Source of the DNA: Paenactinomyces guangxiensis
Lineage (GTDB): Bacteria; Bacillota; Bacilli; Thermoactinomycetales; Thermoactinomycetaceae
Length of the DNA stretch: 64,000 bases
NCBI RefSeq assembly: GCF_016055185.1
Contig: NZ_JAECVR010000016.1
Coordinates: 38,238 to 102,237 of the forward strand
Reading direction: 5' to 3'
Shown: in pieces, positions 1 to 9,265 of the stretch
How the letters are laid out: every line of letters begins with the position of its first letter
Position numbering within the stretch: position 1 is the stretch's first letter
Position numbers and translations under genes: made by a program
The notes under the pieces: generated by a model
What the model was told of the DNA's origin: nothing
Databases searched by the model: none
What the model saw: the letters and a program-made list of their open reading frames with translations, nothing else

Positions 1-38
1 TCCTTGATATACCGAGTCAATGTATGTATTAATCTGTT

Positions 39-383
39 TCACTCCGGAGTCACTCCTTCAAAAAAGCATTTCATAATGGTACTGATCGTTTCCCACTCTT
101 TTTTCTTGATACGGTATTGTTCCATACCAGGGGGAAGGATGCGATAATATTTTCTTCTTCCGCCTTCGCTTTCGTCATCGGTTCCCCAGTATGATTCAAC
201 AAATCCTTTTTTCTCCAGCCGCTTTAAAGCCACGTACATGGTCCCTTCCTTCAGCTCAAACAAATTGCGGCTGCGTTCGCGGACCCGTTTGGCCAGCTCA
301 TATCCATACGAATTCTTTTCACTTAAAAGAGCGAGAATAATAGTGTCAATATGCCCTTTTAAAAGCTCACGGTCCAGTTCCAA
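39..383 (-). CDS. PadR-family transcriptional regulator
   Basis: A 114-residue protein with the PadR winged-helix layout: an N-terminal helix pair (ELLKGHIDTIILALL), the YGYELAKRV recognition region, and the EGTMYVALKRLEKKG wing, followed by a short C-terminal helix. PadR proteins are usually repressors that sense small molecules or envelope stress and often precede a transporter or a DUF1700-type partner; any partner lies outside the window. I start at the TTG at 383: an AGGGAGGG site lies 6 nt upstream, and the longer ATG at 407 would fall inside the predicted -10 box. Family confident, target unknown. Confidence 0.85.
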   Translation of the reverse strand: MELDRELLKGHIDTIILALLSEKNSYGYELAKRVRERSRNLFELKEGTMYVALKRLEKKGFVESYWGTDDESEGGRRKYYRILPPGMEQYRIKKKEWETISTIMKCFFEGVTPE

Positions 384-405
384 TAAAAACCCTCCCTCTA
401 AAAAC

Positions 406-434
406 ATAATAATGCAAATTACTTAATATTGCAA
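406..434 (-). promoter_or_regulatory. Promoter of the padR gene with overlapping inverted repeat
   Basis: On the minus strand a TTGCAA -35 (429-434) and TATTAT -10 (406-411) are separated by 17 nt, a good sigma-A pair. The inverted repeat TGCAA (413-417)/TTGCA (429-433) lies across the spacer and -35, a natural place for PadR autoregulation. The promoter is seen; the operator role is inferred. Confidence 0.6.
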
Positions 435-461
435 GGTATTTGATGTTATTATATCCAAAAA

Positions 462-501
462 AACAGCCTCCTTACAACCACAGGGGTTGAAATCGGCTGT
501 T
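462..501 (-). terminator. Intrinsic terminator after resE
   Basis: Minus-strand AACAGCC...GGCTGTT stem with an inner CAACC/GGTTG hairpin, followed directly by a run of T. It begins 8 nt past the resE stop and ends the res operon. Confidence 0.85.
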
Positions 502-508
502 GGCTTAT

Positions 509-2323
509 TTACAAATCTTTTCCCTCTTCTTTCACCCGGATCGGAAGCTGAATGATAAAAACCGTTCCCTCACCCAGGGAGCTTTTCACAGAAACTTCTC
601 CGCCATGAGCTGAAACCAGGTGTTTGACAATTGACAGTCCTAACCCTGTCCCGCCCGACTGGCCTCTGGTCCGTGCTTTATCCGCTTTATAAAAGCGTTC
701 AAAGACAAACGGCAGATCTTCCTCCGGGATTCCTGAACCGGTATCCTCTACTTCAAGAAAGATTCTCTCTTTCTCTTCATAGACGCGGACCCGCACAAAA
801 CCTTCAGGCGGAGTATGCCGGATCGCATTGTCGATTAAGTTCGTCAATACTTGCTCGATTTTATCTCCGTCCCAGCAGACATCAGGAAGACCGTCAGCGA
901 GATCGGCCGATAACCTGATTTGTTGATCCCGTGCCAATGCTTGAAATTTTCTTATCACACGCTGAATAAACTCGTAAATCGACAGTTGACCGGGTTCCAC
1001 CCGGATATGCCCGGCCTCCATTCTCGCCAGATCAAGCAATTCCCGCACCAATCTCCCCATCCGTTGCGACTCCTCATTGATCACCAGGGCAATTTCCCGC
1101 CGTTCTTCCGGCGTTTCCGCGATATCATCCATCAACGCCTCACTATATCCCTGCAACATCGCCAGCGGAGTCCGGAGCTCATGTGACACATTGGCCACAA
1201 AATCTTTGCGCATTTTATCAAGGCGGCGTTCTTCTGTTACGTCCCGCAAGACAGCCACCACACCCCGGACTTGATCGCCGGCATACAGCGGGGCCATAAT
1301 CACTGCCCAGGTTCTTCCCTGTTCAGTGATATCCCCCATATGTTCTTGCTCATCTTCCACAACTTTGTTAAAAAAGTTTCGCAACGGTGGTGGAAGGGTG
1401 TTCATTTCTTTGTCTGAATCCTTCTCCCTCCACAATCCCAGAAAACGGTCTGCCGGGGGATTGGTAAGAATCACCTTGCCAAATTTATTCATGGTCAATA
1501 CCCCGTCAGACATACTGCGCAGGATACTGAACAATTGTTCTTTTTCCTGGGACAATTGATGGATCGAATCTTCCAGTTGACCGGCCATACGGTTAAAAGT
1601 CATAGCCAGGTCCGCAATCTCATCCCGTTCATGGAAGCGGACGGGAACCCGGGTGGAAAATTGCCCGCGAGCCATTTTTTCCGCTGCCTTTTTCATCTGA
1701 ATCAGCGGCCGGGTAATTCGGGTAGACAAAAAGAAGGCAAAAACAGTCGTTAACACAATCCCTATTAAGGCCGAGTAAAAAATCCAGCGTTTAATATCTG
1801 TTTCGCTCAACTGATCCTGCGTCTGATAAAGGATAAGAATTCCCTTGATATCCTCACCATTGAAATAAGGAACACCGACGACCAGGATATCATCTTTCAA
1901 AAAAGGGAGAGACAGGCCGGTCTGATCATCGAGACTCACCCGTTCCGTCTTTGGTTCCATTTTTTCCCCGCGCAGAATTTTGTCTAATTCCTGCTGGCTG
2001 AGAACATCCTTCCATGGAACATTTGATACAACAGGTGAACCGACATTGGTAAGCACTGACCCGTCCCGATCCAGAATTACCATGTAGGTGTTGAACATCT
2101 CGGAGATTTTGCTCATATCATGCAGATATTGCGTCTGGTCGGAGCCCAGGGCTTTAAGTGTCTTTTGGATTTCATCAGCTAACTGGCTTAAGCTTGCTTT
2201 TTGATCTTTCACATAGGTTTTTTCCACCTGTTCACTCAAAAACAAACTGAGCAAAATCAGGACCAAAGAGACGAGAATAATGATGGTCAGCCACAACTTG
2301 CCGACAACACTTCTTAAGATCAC
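509..2323 (-). CDS. resE: Sensor histidine kinase ResE
   Basis: A 604-residue membrane sensor kinase, partner of ResD, controlling aerobic/anaerobic respiration genes in Bacillales. Visible in order: TM1 about 8-29, an extracytoplasmic sensor to about 178, TM2 180-200, HAMP 200-253, PAS-like region 260-365, phospho-acceptor His381 in NVSHELRTPL, N-box around 493-500, G1 box DTGSGIP at about 527, and the GGTGLGLS lid near 557-564. The GTG start overlaps the resD stop by 4 nt (GTGA), with GAGGTG upstream, so the pair is translationally coupled. All catalytic motifs are intact. Confidence 0.93.
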   Translation of the reverse strand: MILRSVVGKLWLTIIILVSLVLILLSLFLSEQVEKTYVKDQKASLSQLADEIQKTLKALGSDQTQYLHDMSKISEMFNTYMVILDRDGSVLTNVGSPVVSNVPWKDVLSQQELDKILRGEKMEPKTERVSLDDQTGLSLPFLKDDILVVGVPYFNGEDIKGILILYQTQDQLSETDIKRWIFYSALIGIVLTTVFAFFLSTRITRPLIQMKKAAEKMARGQFSTRVPVRFHERDEIADLAMTFNRMAGQLEDSIHQLSQEKEQLFSILRSMSDGVLTMNKFGKVILTNPPADRFLGLWREKDSDKEMNTLPPPLRNFFNKVVEDEQEHMGDITEQGRTWAVIMAPLYAGDQVRGVVAVLRDVTEERRLDKMRKDFVANVSHELRTPLAMLQGYSEALMDDIAETPEERREIALVINEESQRMGRLVRELLDLARMEAGHIRVEPGQLSIYEFIQRVIRKFQALARDQQIRLSADLADGLPDVCWDGDKIEQVLTNLIDNAIRHTPPEGFVRVRVYEEKERIFLEVEDTGSGIPEEDLPFVFERFYKADKARTRGQSGGTGLGLSIVKHLVSAHGGEVSVKSSLGEGTVFIIQLPIRVKEEGKDL

Positions 2324-3036
2324 TCTTTCGGCACCTCAAGCTTATAACCGACTCCCCAAACAGTGGTAATCATCGCCGCCGCTTTGGCCGAGGCACGGTT
2401 TAACTTTTCGCGCAATCGTTTCACATGTGTATCTACAGTACGCAAATCACCGAAAAACTCGTAATTCCAAACATCCCGCAACAGGGTTTCCCGGGAAAAT
2501 ACCTTGTCCGGGGATTTGGCGAGATAATGCAGCAGTTCATATTCTTTAGGCGTCAGGGAAATGACTTTGCCGCCTGCTTTTACTTCATGGGCATCATGAT
2601 CAATCGTCAGATCCGGGAAAACGATCACGTTGTGCGTTTCCATTTCAGTTGACAAAAAAGCAGTAGCAGAAGCCCTGCGCAGTACTGCTTTCACCCGATG
2701 GACAAGCTCCCGCGGGCTGAATGGCTTGACGACATAATCATCTGTACCTGCTTCAAAGCCTTCAACACGGTTTGTCTCTTCACCACGCGCTGTCAACATG
2801 ATGATCGGAGTCGCCCTTTTCTTGCGAATCTCCACACACACGTCCAACCCGTCCATCCCGGGCAGCATCAAATCCAGCAAGATGAGGTCATAGTTTTTCT
2901 CAAACGCTTTTTCTAAAGCTTGTTCCCCATCTTCTGCTTCATCGATCACATAACCCTCACGTTCCAGATACATCCTTAACAGACGCCGGATACGGTCTTC
3001 ATCATCAACCACTAAAATTGTATGTTGTTTTTCCAT
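2320..3036 (-). CDS. resD: Response regulator ResD
   Basis: A 238-residue OmpR/PhoB-type regulator. The receiver has Asp11/Asp12, phospho-acceptor Asp55 in LILLDLMLPG, and Lys104 in YVVKPFSPRE; the C-terminal winged helix ends in TVWGVGYKLE. ResD activates respiratory genes after phosphorylation by ResE. I start at the ATG at 3036, where AGAGGTGAG lies 4 nt upstream, not at the longer frame from 3072. Length fits the family (about 240). It lies directly downstream of resC, so the whole res cluster may be co-transcribed. Confidence 0.93.
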   Translation of the reverse strand: MEKQHTILVVDDEDRIRRLLRMYLEREGYVIDEAEDGEQALEKAFEKNYDLILLDLMLPGMDGLDVCVEIRKKRATPIIMLTARGEETNRVEGFEAGTDDYVVKPFSPRELVHRVKAVLRRASATAFLSTEMETHNVIVFPDLTIDHDAHEVKAGGKVISLTPKEYELLHYLAKSPDKVFSRETLLRDVWNYEFFGDLRTVDTHVKRLREKLNRASAKAAAMITTVWGVGYKLEVPKE

Positions 3037-3080
3037 TGTTCTCACCTCTCGGGAACAATCGCTATTCTTCATTCTATCGC

Positions 3081-4283
3081 TTACGCATAGGAATGCAAGC
3101 CGGTAATGACCAGGTTAATCACAATCAGGTTAATCATGATAATGACAAACCCTCCCACCGCTAACCAGGAGGACTTTAACCCGTGCCAACCCCGGGAAAG
3201 GCGCAGATGGAGATAGGCACTATAGAATAACCAGGTGATGAAAGCCCACGTTTCCTTCGGGTCCCAGCCCCAGAAGCGTCCCCATGCTTCATGTGCCCAG
3301 ATCATGGCGAAAATAAGGGCACCCAGGGTAAAGATGGGAAATCCAATGGCAATGGAACGATAGCTAATCTCATCCAGCAATTCCGGATTGATATTTTTAA
3401 CAAGCGGATGAAAAGCTTCCGATAAGCGTTTGCGGGCAACCAAACGATAAATTCCATACAGGACCAATCCGGTTATAACGGACCAGATCACGGAATTAAA
3501 CTTGCTGGCGGCTTTTTCACCTTTCATCCATGAAGGCACCTCAAATAAAGGTTGATCCATCCCAAGGAAGGAGTCCATCTCAATTGTCTGCCCCTCATGC
3601 GGACCGGCAATCGGAGGTAATTGGTATTCCTGGATCACAGGTTGCCCGTCAACCGGGTGTTGGAATTTCGCTTCATAACCAATTGAACTGAACATAAAAC
3701 TGATCAGGCTAAACCCGACAAACATGAGGATCACCACAAAAGTCACCTCAAGCCAAAAGGCGCTTTTTCCTTTTTTATCTTTACCCACCCGCTGAACCAG
3801 GTAGATCAGGCCGGCTACAAAACCGACGGCAAAAGCGCCCTGCCCAAGGGCGGCCATTGTCACATGGATATACAGCCAGTGGCTCTGCAACGCCGGAATC
3901 AGCGGCTGCACTTCCCTGGGGTAGACAGAAGCATATCCCAGTAAAATGACGGCCAGCAACATGACAAACGCTCCCAGTGCCACAGAGCGGTACATAAAGA
4001 AAATAACAATAAATGCAAGTACAAGTGTAAAACAGAGGAAAGCTATAAACTCAAACATGTTACTGGTGGGAAAATGCCCGCCGATCATGATTCGGGTGAT
4101 AATAAACATCACTTGAAAAACAGCACCTGTAATAGCCAATGTAATGGCGATATTTCCCCAGCGGCGCTCCCGTGCATCGCTTTTTTTCTCCTTATCTTTC
4201 GATATGCCGATCACAAAAGAGATCGCTGACAATAAATACAGGAAAAAAGTGGCATAAAGAAAATTTTCCATCAGTTGAGCCAT
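3081..4283 (-). CDS. resC: Cytochrome c biogenesis protein ResC (CcsA-like)
   Basis: A 400-residue polytopic membrane protein with the tryptophan-rich heme-handling motif of CcsA/ResC (WGRFWGWDPKETWAF, near the C-terminus) and conserved His residues in flanking segments. With ResB it forms the system II heme-delivery and ligation complex for c-type cytochromes on the outer membrane face. The ATG has GGGGTGAA 6 nt upstream and sits 13 nt after resB. The central segment (about 210-250) is hydrophilic and probably external, as is usual for the family. Confidence 0.92.
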   Translation of the reverse strand: MAQLMENFLYATFFLYLLSAISFVIGISKDKEKKSDARERRWGNIAITLAITGAVFQVMFIITRIMIGGHFPTSNMFEFIAFLCFTLVLAFIVIFFMYRSVALGAFVMLLAVILLGYASVYPREVQPLIPALQSHWLYIHVTMAALGQGAFAVGFVAGLIYLVQRVGKDKKGKSAFWLEVTFVVILMFVGFSLISFMFSSIGYEAKFQHPVDGQPVIQEYQLPPIAGPHEGQTIEMDSFLGMDQPLFEVPSWMKGEKAASKFNSVIWSVITGLVLYGIYRLVARKRLSEAFHPLVKNINPELLDEISYRSIAIGFPIFTLGALIFAMIWAHEAWGRFWGWDPKETWAFITWLFYSAYLHLRLSRGWHGLKSSWLAVGGFVIIMINLIVINLVITGLHSYA

Positions 4284-4296
4284 ACGACTTTCACCC

Positions 4297-5883
4297 CTAC
4301 TCCTTCACTAGCTGCAACTTGAGTTCCGCCCGCCTGGAGGCCAGTTGCAACTCGCGGCGCAAGCTAAACCAGTTTTTATTTGTATGTGCACCAACAAATA
4401 AAACCCCATCCTTCCAGCGCACCCAAACACGCCGGTGCTGCCAGTAAAAACCCATAACAAGCCCGATCATAGAAATGATTCCGCCAAAGAAGATCACCGG
4501 TAAGCTTTTATCAACCCGTACCATCAACGCGGATGAGTTAACCGTATTTAAACCAGACAGGTCAATGTCATACTGATTTGTTTTGGGGTTTTCAAAATTC
4601 AATCCGGAGATCACCCAGGAGCGCTCCCCTTCTGATTGCCCTTTTTGTTTCACCTCAAAGATAAAGGCCGGTCTGTTCGGTGTTTGTGACTTGGTAACCG
4701 GACGATGATCCTCCAGAGCAAAATCGGGGTAATATTCCAATACACGAACTTCTAAATTGCCTCCGACCGGATACACATGGTCCGGCTTAATATTGTACAA
4801 GTCTACGGTAAACTTCCCCTGTTCCCGTTTCGTCTTTTTTTCCGTCACCTTTAAGGTGATTGAATCCACTTCCGGCTTAAGACCTGACTGGAACAAGGAC
4901 AATCCCTGGTATTCCAGGGGATGGTTAACCAGAATGGATTGCTTGTGAACCGGTTTCAGTTTGCCTGTTTTTCCGTCTTTTTTGTATAATATCGCATCCG
5001 TCTGGTATTTCTTTACTACCTGGCCATTTTCCCCGGACTGTTGTGGGATCTCTTTTTGGTCATACATCTCAGCGAAGGCTCTTGCGTTTTTCACGTAGTA
5101 CTCCGTTTCCGGTACGCGTTTCACTTCCCCCTCGCGAATCCACATGGATTCATCCAGATACCAGCCGGGAATATAGCGTAAAATAACCCCAAACAAAAAA
5201 ATAATTAAACCGATGTGGTTAATATACGGCCCCCAGCGGCTGATCCGCCCTTTTTCTGCCAACAGGGCATCCCCGTCCCGGCGTACGTGATAAAACTTTT
5301 TTTGCAGAGCATGGGCCAATTGATCCAGCTTCTGATCTTTATGCTCCAATAATACTTCTTCCTGATGGGAGATTCTCTGCCGGGAGATAAAATCAGTATT
5401 CTTGATTACCTTTTGATTCTTCAGCGCCCGGTAGAGGGGAATTACCCGGTCAAGGCTGCAGATGACAAGTGAAACTCCAATCATGGCAAGCAGTAAAAAG
5501 AACCACCAGGACGAATACATATCAGATAAACCCAGTTTATAAAAAAGTTCTCCCCACACTCCGTACTCCTGCGAGTAAAAAACTTCAGGGGGACCATACC
5601 GGATAAACTGTTCTTGCGGAAAAATCGTTCCGATTCCGGCGGCAACCAGTGTAATCAGAATTAAAACAATCGCCACCTTCACGGAGGAAAAAAAGTTCCA
5701 CACCCTGTCAAACAAAGTTGAGTCAAACGTTTGCGAACGACGCGCTTTTCCTTCATAACGCATTTCCTGCTCAATCGTTTGCTTATCTTTTATGGATTCA
5801 TCAAGTGGTTTTCCACAGTACTCGCACAGAATGGTACCAACAGGGTTGTTGTGTCCACATTCACATTTTGTATTCTCAATCAT
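4297..5883 (-). CDS. resB: Cytochrome c biogenesis protein ResB
   Basis: A 528-residue membrane protein of the ResB/Ccs1 family. It opens with a small zinc-ribbon-like element (Cys7, Cys9, Cys20, Cys23), then TM segments near 70-90, 125-145 and 220-240, a large extracytoplasmic domain, and a last TM at about 455-475. ResB pairs with ResC to move heme outward for apocytochrome c. The gene is immediately upstream of resC. What is missing is resA, the thioredoxin-like apocytochrome reductase normally upstream; only 110 nt lie between rluB and resB. Confidence 0.92.
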   Translation of the reverse strand: MIENTKCECGHNNPVGTILCEYCGKPLDESIKDKQTIEQEMRYEGKARRSQTFDSTLFDRVWNFFSSVKVAIVLILITLVAAGIGTIFPQEQFIRYGPPEVFYSQEYGVWGELFYKLGLSDMYSSWWFFLLLAMIGVSLVICSLDRVIPLYRALKNQKVIKNTDFISRQRISHQEEVLLEHKDQKLDQLAHALQKKFYHVRRDGDALLAEKGRISRWGPYINHIGLIIFLFGVILRYIPGWYLDESMWIREGEVKRVPETEYYVKNARAFAEMYDQKEIPQQSGENGQVVKKYQTDAILYKKDGKTGKLKPVHKQSILVNHPLEYQGLSLFQSGLKPEVDSITLKVTEKKTKREQGKFTVDLYNIKPDHVYPVGGNLEVRVLEYYPDFALEDHRPVTKSQTPNRPAFIFEVKQKGQSEGERSWVISGLNFENPKTNQYDIDLSGLNTVNSSALMVRVDKSLPVIFFGGIISMIGLVMGFYWQHRRVWVRWKDGVLFVGAHTNKNWFSLRRELQLASRRAELKLQLVKE

Positions 5884-5993
5884 GTTACGTAAACCCCCGT
5901 TTCAAACATCCCGCACAGAATGGATGTTTCCACTTTCATTATATCTTCTGTTGCAGCCCTTTCCGGCTGAGCAATTTGAAGATTATATGAAGA

Positions 5994-6710
5994 TCATCCC
6001 CTGAGCAGTTGTTTGAGCCGGCTTATTTCAGCAGGGGTCAGCTCACGGTAATCTCCTCTCTTTAAACCGTTGAGAGTGAGAAAAGCGAGACGCGTACGGA
6101 TCAAATGCCGCACAGGATATCCAATCGCCTCACACATTCGGCGCACTTGCCGGTTACGCCCCTCATGAATCGTCAGCTCGATTTTTGATCGGTTCTCTCC
6201 GGCTTGAATCAGGCGGACACGTGCTGGAGCGGTCCAGCCATCTTCCAATCGCACCCCTTTTTGCAATCGTTCCAGGCTGTCGCAGGTTGGTTTTCCTTTC
6301 ACAGTGGCAAGATACACCTTGTCCACTTCATAACGGGGATGAGTTAAACGGTTGGCCAGCTCGCCGTCATTCGTAAGCAAAAGCAATCCTTCCGTATCAT
6401 AATCCAATCTCCCTACCGGATAAACCCGTTCCGGGATCTTGCCAAAGTAATCTGCCACCACTTTCCGTCCCTGCGGATCTGACATACTTGTAATCACAAA
6501 CATTGGTTTATAAAAAAGAAAAGTTCGTTTCCTTTCTGATTGAATTCGCTTTCCACGGACTTCAATCCGGTCTGCCTCCGGATCCACCTTGATGCCAAGC
6601 TCTGTTGTGATTTTACCGTTCACTTTCACTTGTCCGCTTTTGATCAGTTCTTCACATTGGCGCCTGGAGGCCACTCCTGCCCTGGCCATTACTTTCTGTA
6701 AACGCTCCAT
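5994..6710 (-). CDS. rluB: 23S rRNA pseudouridine synthase RluB-type
   Basis: About 238 residues: an N-terminal S4 RNA-binding domain (residues 1-60, ASRRQCEELIKSGQVKVNG) and an RsuA/RluB catalytic domain with the GRLDYDTEGLLLLTNDG motif carrying the catalytic Asp, plus EGRNRQVRRMCEAIG near the C-terminus. It makes pseudouridine in 23S rRNA. Two adjacent ATG codons (6713 and 6710) follow GAGGTGG; I use 6710 for spacing. Position between spmB and the res genes matches the B. subtilis order. Confidence 0.9.
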   Translation of the reverse strand: MERLQKVMARAGVASRRQCEELIKSGQVKVNGKITTELGIKVDPEADRIEVRGKRIQSERKRTFLFYKPMFVITSMSDPQGRKVVADYFGKIPERVYPVGRLDYDTEGLLLLTNDGELANRLTHPRYEVDKVYLATVKGKPTCDSLERLQKGVRLEDGWTAPARVRLIQAGENRSKIELTIHEGRNRQVRRMCEAIGYPVRHLIRTRLAFLTLNGLKRGDYRELTPAEISRLKQLLRG

Positions 6711-6773
6711 CATTTCCACCTCTATGTCATCTTATCCATTTGCGCCTCCTTTCACAAGTGATCAAATAAAAAT

Positions 6774-6795
6774 AGGCCAGTTATTTCCCGGGCCT
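6774..6795 (-). terminator. Probable intrinsic terminator after spmB
   Basis: Minus-strand AGGCC...GGCCT hairpin starting at the spmB stop codon, followed by TATTTTTATTTG. It would separate dacB-spmA-spmB from rluB-res. The stem is short. Confidence 0.55.
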
Positions 6796-7331
6796 TAAGC
6801 CGAAAATACCATCGAGCAGATCAGCCACGCGGCAAGAAATCCTGCCAGATCTGCCCACAATCCCACTTTTAAAGCATAGAGAGAATTGCGAATGCCGACC
6901 GCTCCAAAATAAACGGTAATCACATATAAAGTGGTATCCGTGCTTCCCTGGATGGTGGAAGCCAATTTACCCAGGAATGAATCCGGGCCATAGTTACGCA
7001 AAATGCTTTCTACAAAGGCCAGAGATCCCGCACCGGAAATCGGCCTTAACATCCCAATCGGCAGAACTTCGCTGGGAATATGCAGCCAGGAAATGAGAGG
7101 TGTCAGAAATTGAAGATAAAACTGCAACGCTCCTGTGTCACGGAAAATTGCCACTGCCACCATCATACCTACCAAATGCGGAATAATGGAAATGGCTGTA
7201 GGAAATCCTTCCTTTGCCCCTTCAATAAAGCTCTCATAGATGGGAACCTTGCGAAAAATAGCATAAAGGGGGATAAATGCCAAAATTGCCGGCAACATCA
7301 TTTTTGAGATAAATGAGATCACCTCATACAT
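6795..7331 (-). CDS. spmB: Spore maturation protein SpmB
   Basis: A 178-residue integral membrane protein of the nucleoside-recognition (Gate) domain group, with hydrophobic segments near 8-25, 45-65, 120-145 and 150-175 and the PISGAGSLAFVESIL motif. With SpmA it is needed for normal spore core dehydration in B. subtilis. It follows spmA by 38 nt and is transcribed with it behind the DacB-type gene, the same trio as in Bacillus. Confidence 0.92.
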   Translation of the reverse strand: MYEVISFISKMMLPAILAFIPLYAIFRKVPIYESFIEGAKEGFPTAISIIPHLVGMMVAVAIFRDTGALQFYLQFLTPLISWLHIPSEVLPIGMLRPISGAGSLAFVESILRNYGPDSFLGKLASTIQGSTDTTLYVITVYFGAVGIRNSLYALKVGLWADLAGFLAAWLICSMVFSA

Positions 7332-7369
7332 TCCTTTTCCCCCTTTCTTTCACCTCTTCTTGTTTCCCA

Positions 7370-7957
7370 TCAACTGTTTTTAAATTGCCGTTTACGGTAA
7401 TATCTGTCAAGCATCACTGCAATAATCGTAGCAACCAGTGTAGCCAGGATCGTGGGTCCGATGATTTCTGTCGGGTCGGCCGAATTGTGTTTTAAGCGAA
7501 TCCCGATAATCGTGGTTGGAATCAGAGTCAGCCCGGAGGTGTTCAATGCAAGCAAGGTGCACATCGCCGGGGAGGCTGTTTTGGGATCAGGGTTTAATTT
7601 TTGCAGTTCTTCCATCGCTTTTAACCCCATCGGAGTTGCTGCATTCCCCAGCCCGAACAGATTGGCGCTCATATTGGACAGGATATAGCCCATCGCCGGA
7701 TGGTCATACGGAACATTGGGAAAAAGGAACCTGGCAAACGGTTTTAACAACCGCGCCAACTTTTCCAGCAGACCCGCATCCTGGGCAATCCGCATCATTC
7801 CAAGCCAAAACACAAGAATACTGATCAGTCCCATACAAACAGCCACTGCGTCTTTGGCCCCGTTTAACGCCGCTGTGGTCACTAAATCCAGCCTTCCCTG
7901 AACCACGGCCGCGATTACTCCGCTGATGATCATAAACAACCAGATATAGTTAATCAA
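7370..7957 (-). CDS. spmA: Spore maturation protein SpmA
   Basis: A 195-residue membrane protein, partner of SpmB, with the NLFGLGNAATPMGLKAM motif of the family. I choose the TTG at 7957: AGGAGGGG lies 5 nt upstream and the length then matches the usual 196. That start overlaps the stop of the upstream carboxypeptidase gene (TTGA, 4 nt), so the two are translationally coupled. A longer frame from 8002 is open but has no ribosome site. Confidence 0.92.
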   Translation of the reverse strand: MINYIWLFMIISGVIAAVVQGRLDLVTTAALNGAKDAVAVCMGLISILVFWLGMMRIAQDAGLLEKLARLLKPFARFLFPNVPYDHPAMGYILSNMSANLFGLGNAATPMGLKAMEELQKLNPDPKTASPAMCTLLALNTSGLTLIPTTIIGIRLKHNSADPTEIIGPTILATLVATIIAVMLDRYYRKRQFKNS

Positions 7958-9117
7958 TGTGGCCCCTCCTGTCCGATCACAACTGTGAGCACCTGCTTCC
8001 AACTGGATAAAACAGAAGGCTCATTCGCGTACCTGGTAATCAGGGGAATCGACCCAATCAATTCTTTATTGAGAAAGATCCGGGCAGTGCCCACCTGCAT
8101 CCGCTCCCGCTGTGCCAATTTCAGAGGGTAACTGATAACCGGCTCCACGGTGATCTCCCTTTTTTCTTCTTCTGTCAGTGAATACTGGAAAGAGGACCCG
8201 GTCACAACTTGAAGGCGCTTGTGATCTTCATTTTCATATGCCGTTCTGGAAATCACCTGCCCCTTCTTTAGAACCGGCACCAGGTCATAGTGTTGAAATC
8301 CATATTCCAACATCATCATTGAATCTCTCCAGTCATCTCCATCATTTAAGGTAACTGTGATCAACTGTGTTCCCTCTTTGGACGCTGAAGAGACCAGGGT
8401 GCGTTTCGCTTTTTTGGTATACCCTGTTTTTACGCCGTCCGCCCACTGGTAAAACCGCAGCATCTTATTTTTGTTGTAAAACTTGCGATGCCACTTTTCC
8501 CCCGGCCAGGACACCACTTTTACTTCCGTTTTCACAATTTCCCGGAATATCGGATTTTTCATGGCATAAGCGGTCAGGATCGCCAGATCCCTTGCTGAAG
8601 AGTAATGATTTTTCGCATCAAGTCCATGCGGATTCACAAAATGGGTATGCTGCAAGCCGAGATATTCAGCTTTTTCATTCATCATATAAGCAAAGCCCTC
8701 TACCGATCCACCGATGTATTCCGCAATCGCCACCGCGGCGTCATTCCCGGAACGAAGCATCAGGCCATATAAAAGGGTACTGAGCGGAACCCGCTCACCT
8801 AACTTTAAATAAATAGACGAGCCTTCCACCCCGACGGCATTGGGTCCTACCGTTACCAGTTCATCCATCTTTCCGTTCTCGATCGCCACGATGGCAGTCA
8901 TAATTTTTGTCAAACTGGCGATTAACATTTCTTTGTCTGCTTCTTTCTCATACAATACCCTGCCGGAAACAGCATCCATTAAGATTGCGGATTGTGCCCC
9001 TTCTGCCAGATCCGGGGGCAATGGTTCGGCACGGGCATCATTTAACCCGGCGGGAAAAAGAAGCACAAATATAAAACAAAAAATGATGATTCGAAATAGT
9101 CTCTTCAAAACCTCCAC
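7954..9117 (-). CDS. dacB: D-alanyl-D-alanine carboxypeptidase, DacB type
   Basis: A 387-residue peptidase S11 with a signal peptide (hydrophobic stretch 8-22, likely cleavage after DARA), SLTK (catalytic Ser68 and Lys71), SGN at 123-125 and KTG at 230-232, then a C-terminal beta domain. In B. subtilis dacB (PBP5*) trims spore cortex peptides under sigma-E and lies upstream of spmA-spmB exactly as here, which supports a sporulation role over vegetative DacA. The start is uncertain: GTG at 9117 gives the longest frame, and a TTG three codons later is also possible. Confidence 0.88.
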   Translation of the reverse strand: MEVLKRLFRIIIFCFIFVLLFPAGLNDARAEPLPPDLAEGAQSAILMDAVSGRVLYEKEADKEMLIASLTKIMTAIVAIENGKMDELVTVGPNAVGVEGSSIYLKLGERVPLSTLLYGLMLRSGNDAAVAIAEYIGGSVEGFAYMMNEKAEYLGLQHTHFVNPHGLDAKNHYSSARDLAILTAYAMKNPIFREIVKTEVKVVSWPGEKWHRKFYNKNKMLRFYQWADGVKTGYTKKAKRTLVSSASKEGTQLITVTLNDGDDWRDSMMMLEYGFQHYDLVPVLKKGQVISRTAYENEDHKRLQVVTGSSFQYSLTEEEKREITVEPVISYPLKLAQRERMQVGTARIFLNKELIGSIPLITRYANEPSVLSSWKQVLTVVIGQEGPH

Positions 9118-9224
9118 CCCACCCGTTCATTTCTAGGGTTTGTACCCAATATATGCAAGTAGGACGAGTTTATGAATTGCGAGCGGGAAGACACTCCCAT
9201 TCAGGACGATGCAGTTCATGAAAA

Positions 9225-9255
9225 AACGACACTGCTTTCTATGAGCGGTGCCGTT
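9225..9255 (-). terminator. Intrinsic terminator after ytfJ
   Basis: AACGGCAC/GTGTCGTT stem (one G-U pair) on the minus strand followed by TTTT. It lies 10 nt past the ytfJ stop and separates ytfIJ from dacB. Confidence 0.7.
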
Positions 9256-9265
9256 TTTCACTTTG

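Noticed and set aside
4297..4370. Zinc-ribbon in ResB as a novel fusion
   Set aside because: A Cys-rich N-terminus is at the start of ResB (5815-5866) and, as I recall, is usual for Bacillales ResB proteins.
8367..8783. Plus-strand frame of 138 codons inside dacB
   Set aside because: It lies opposite a well-supported S11 peptidase gene and lacks a ribosome site or family motif.
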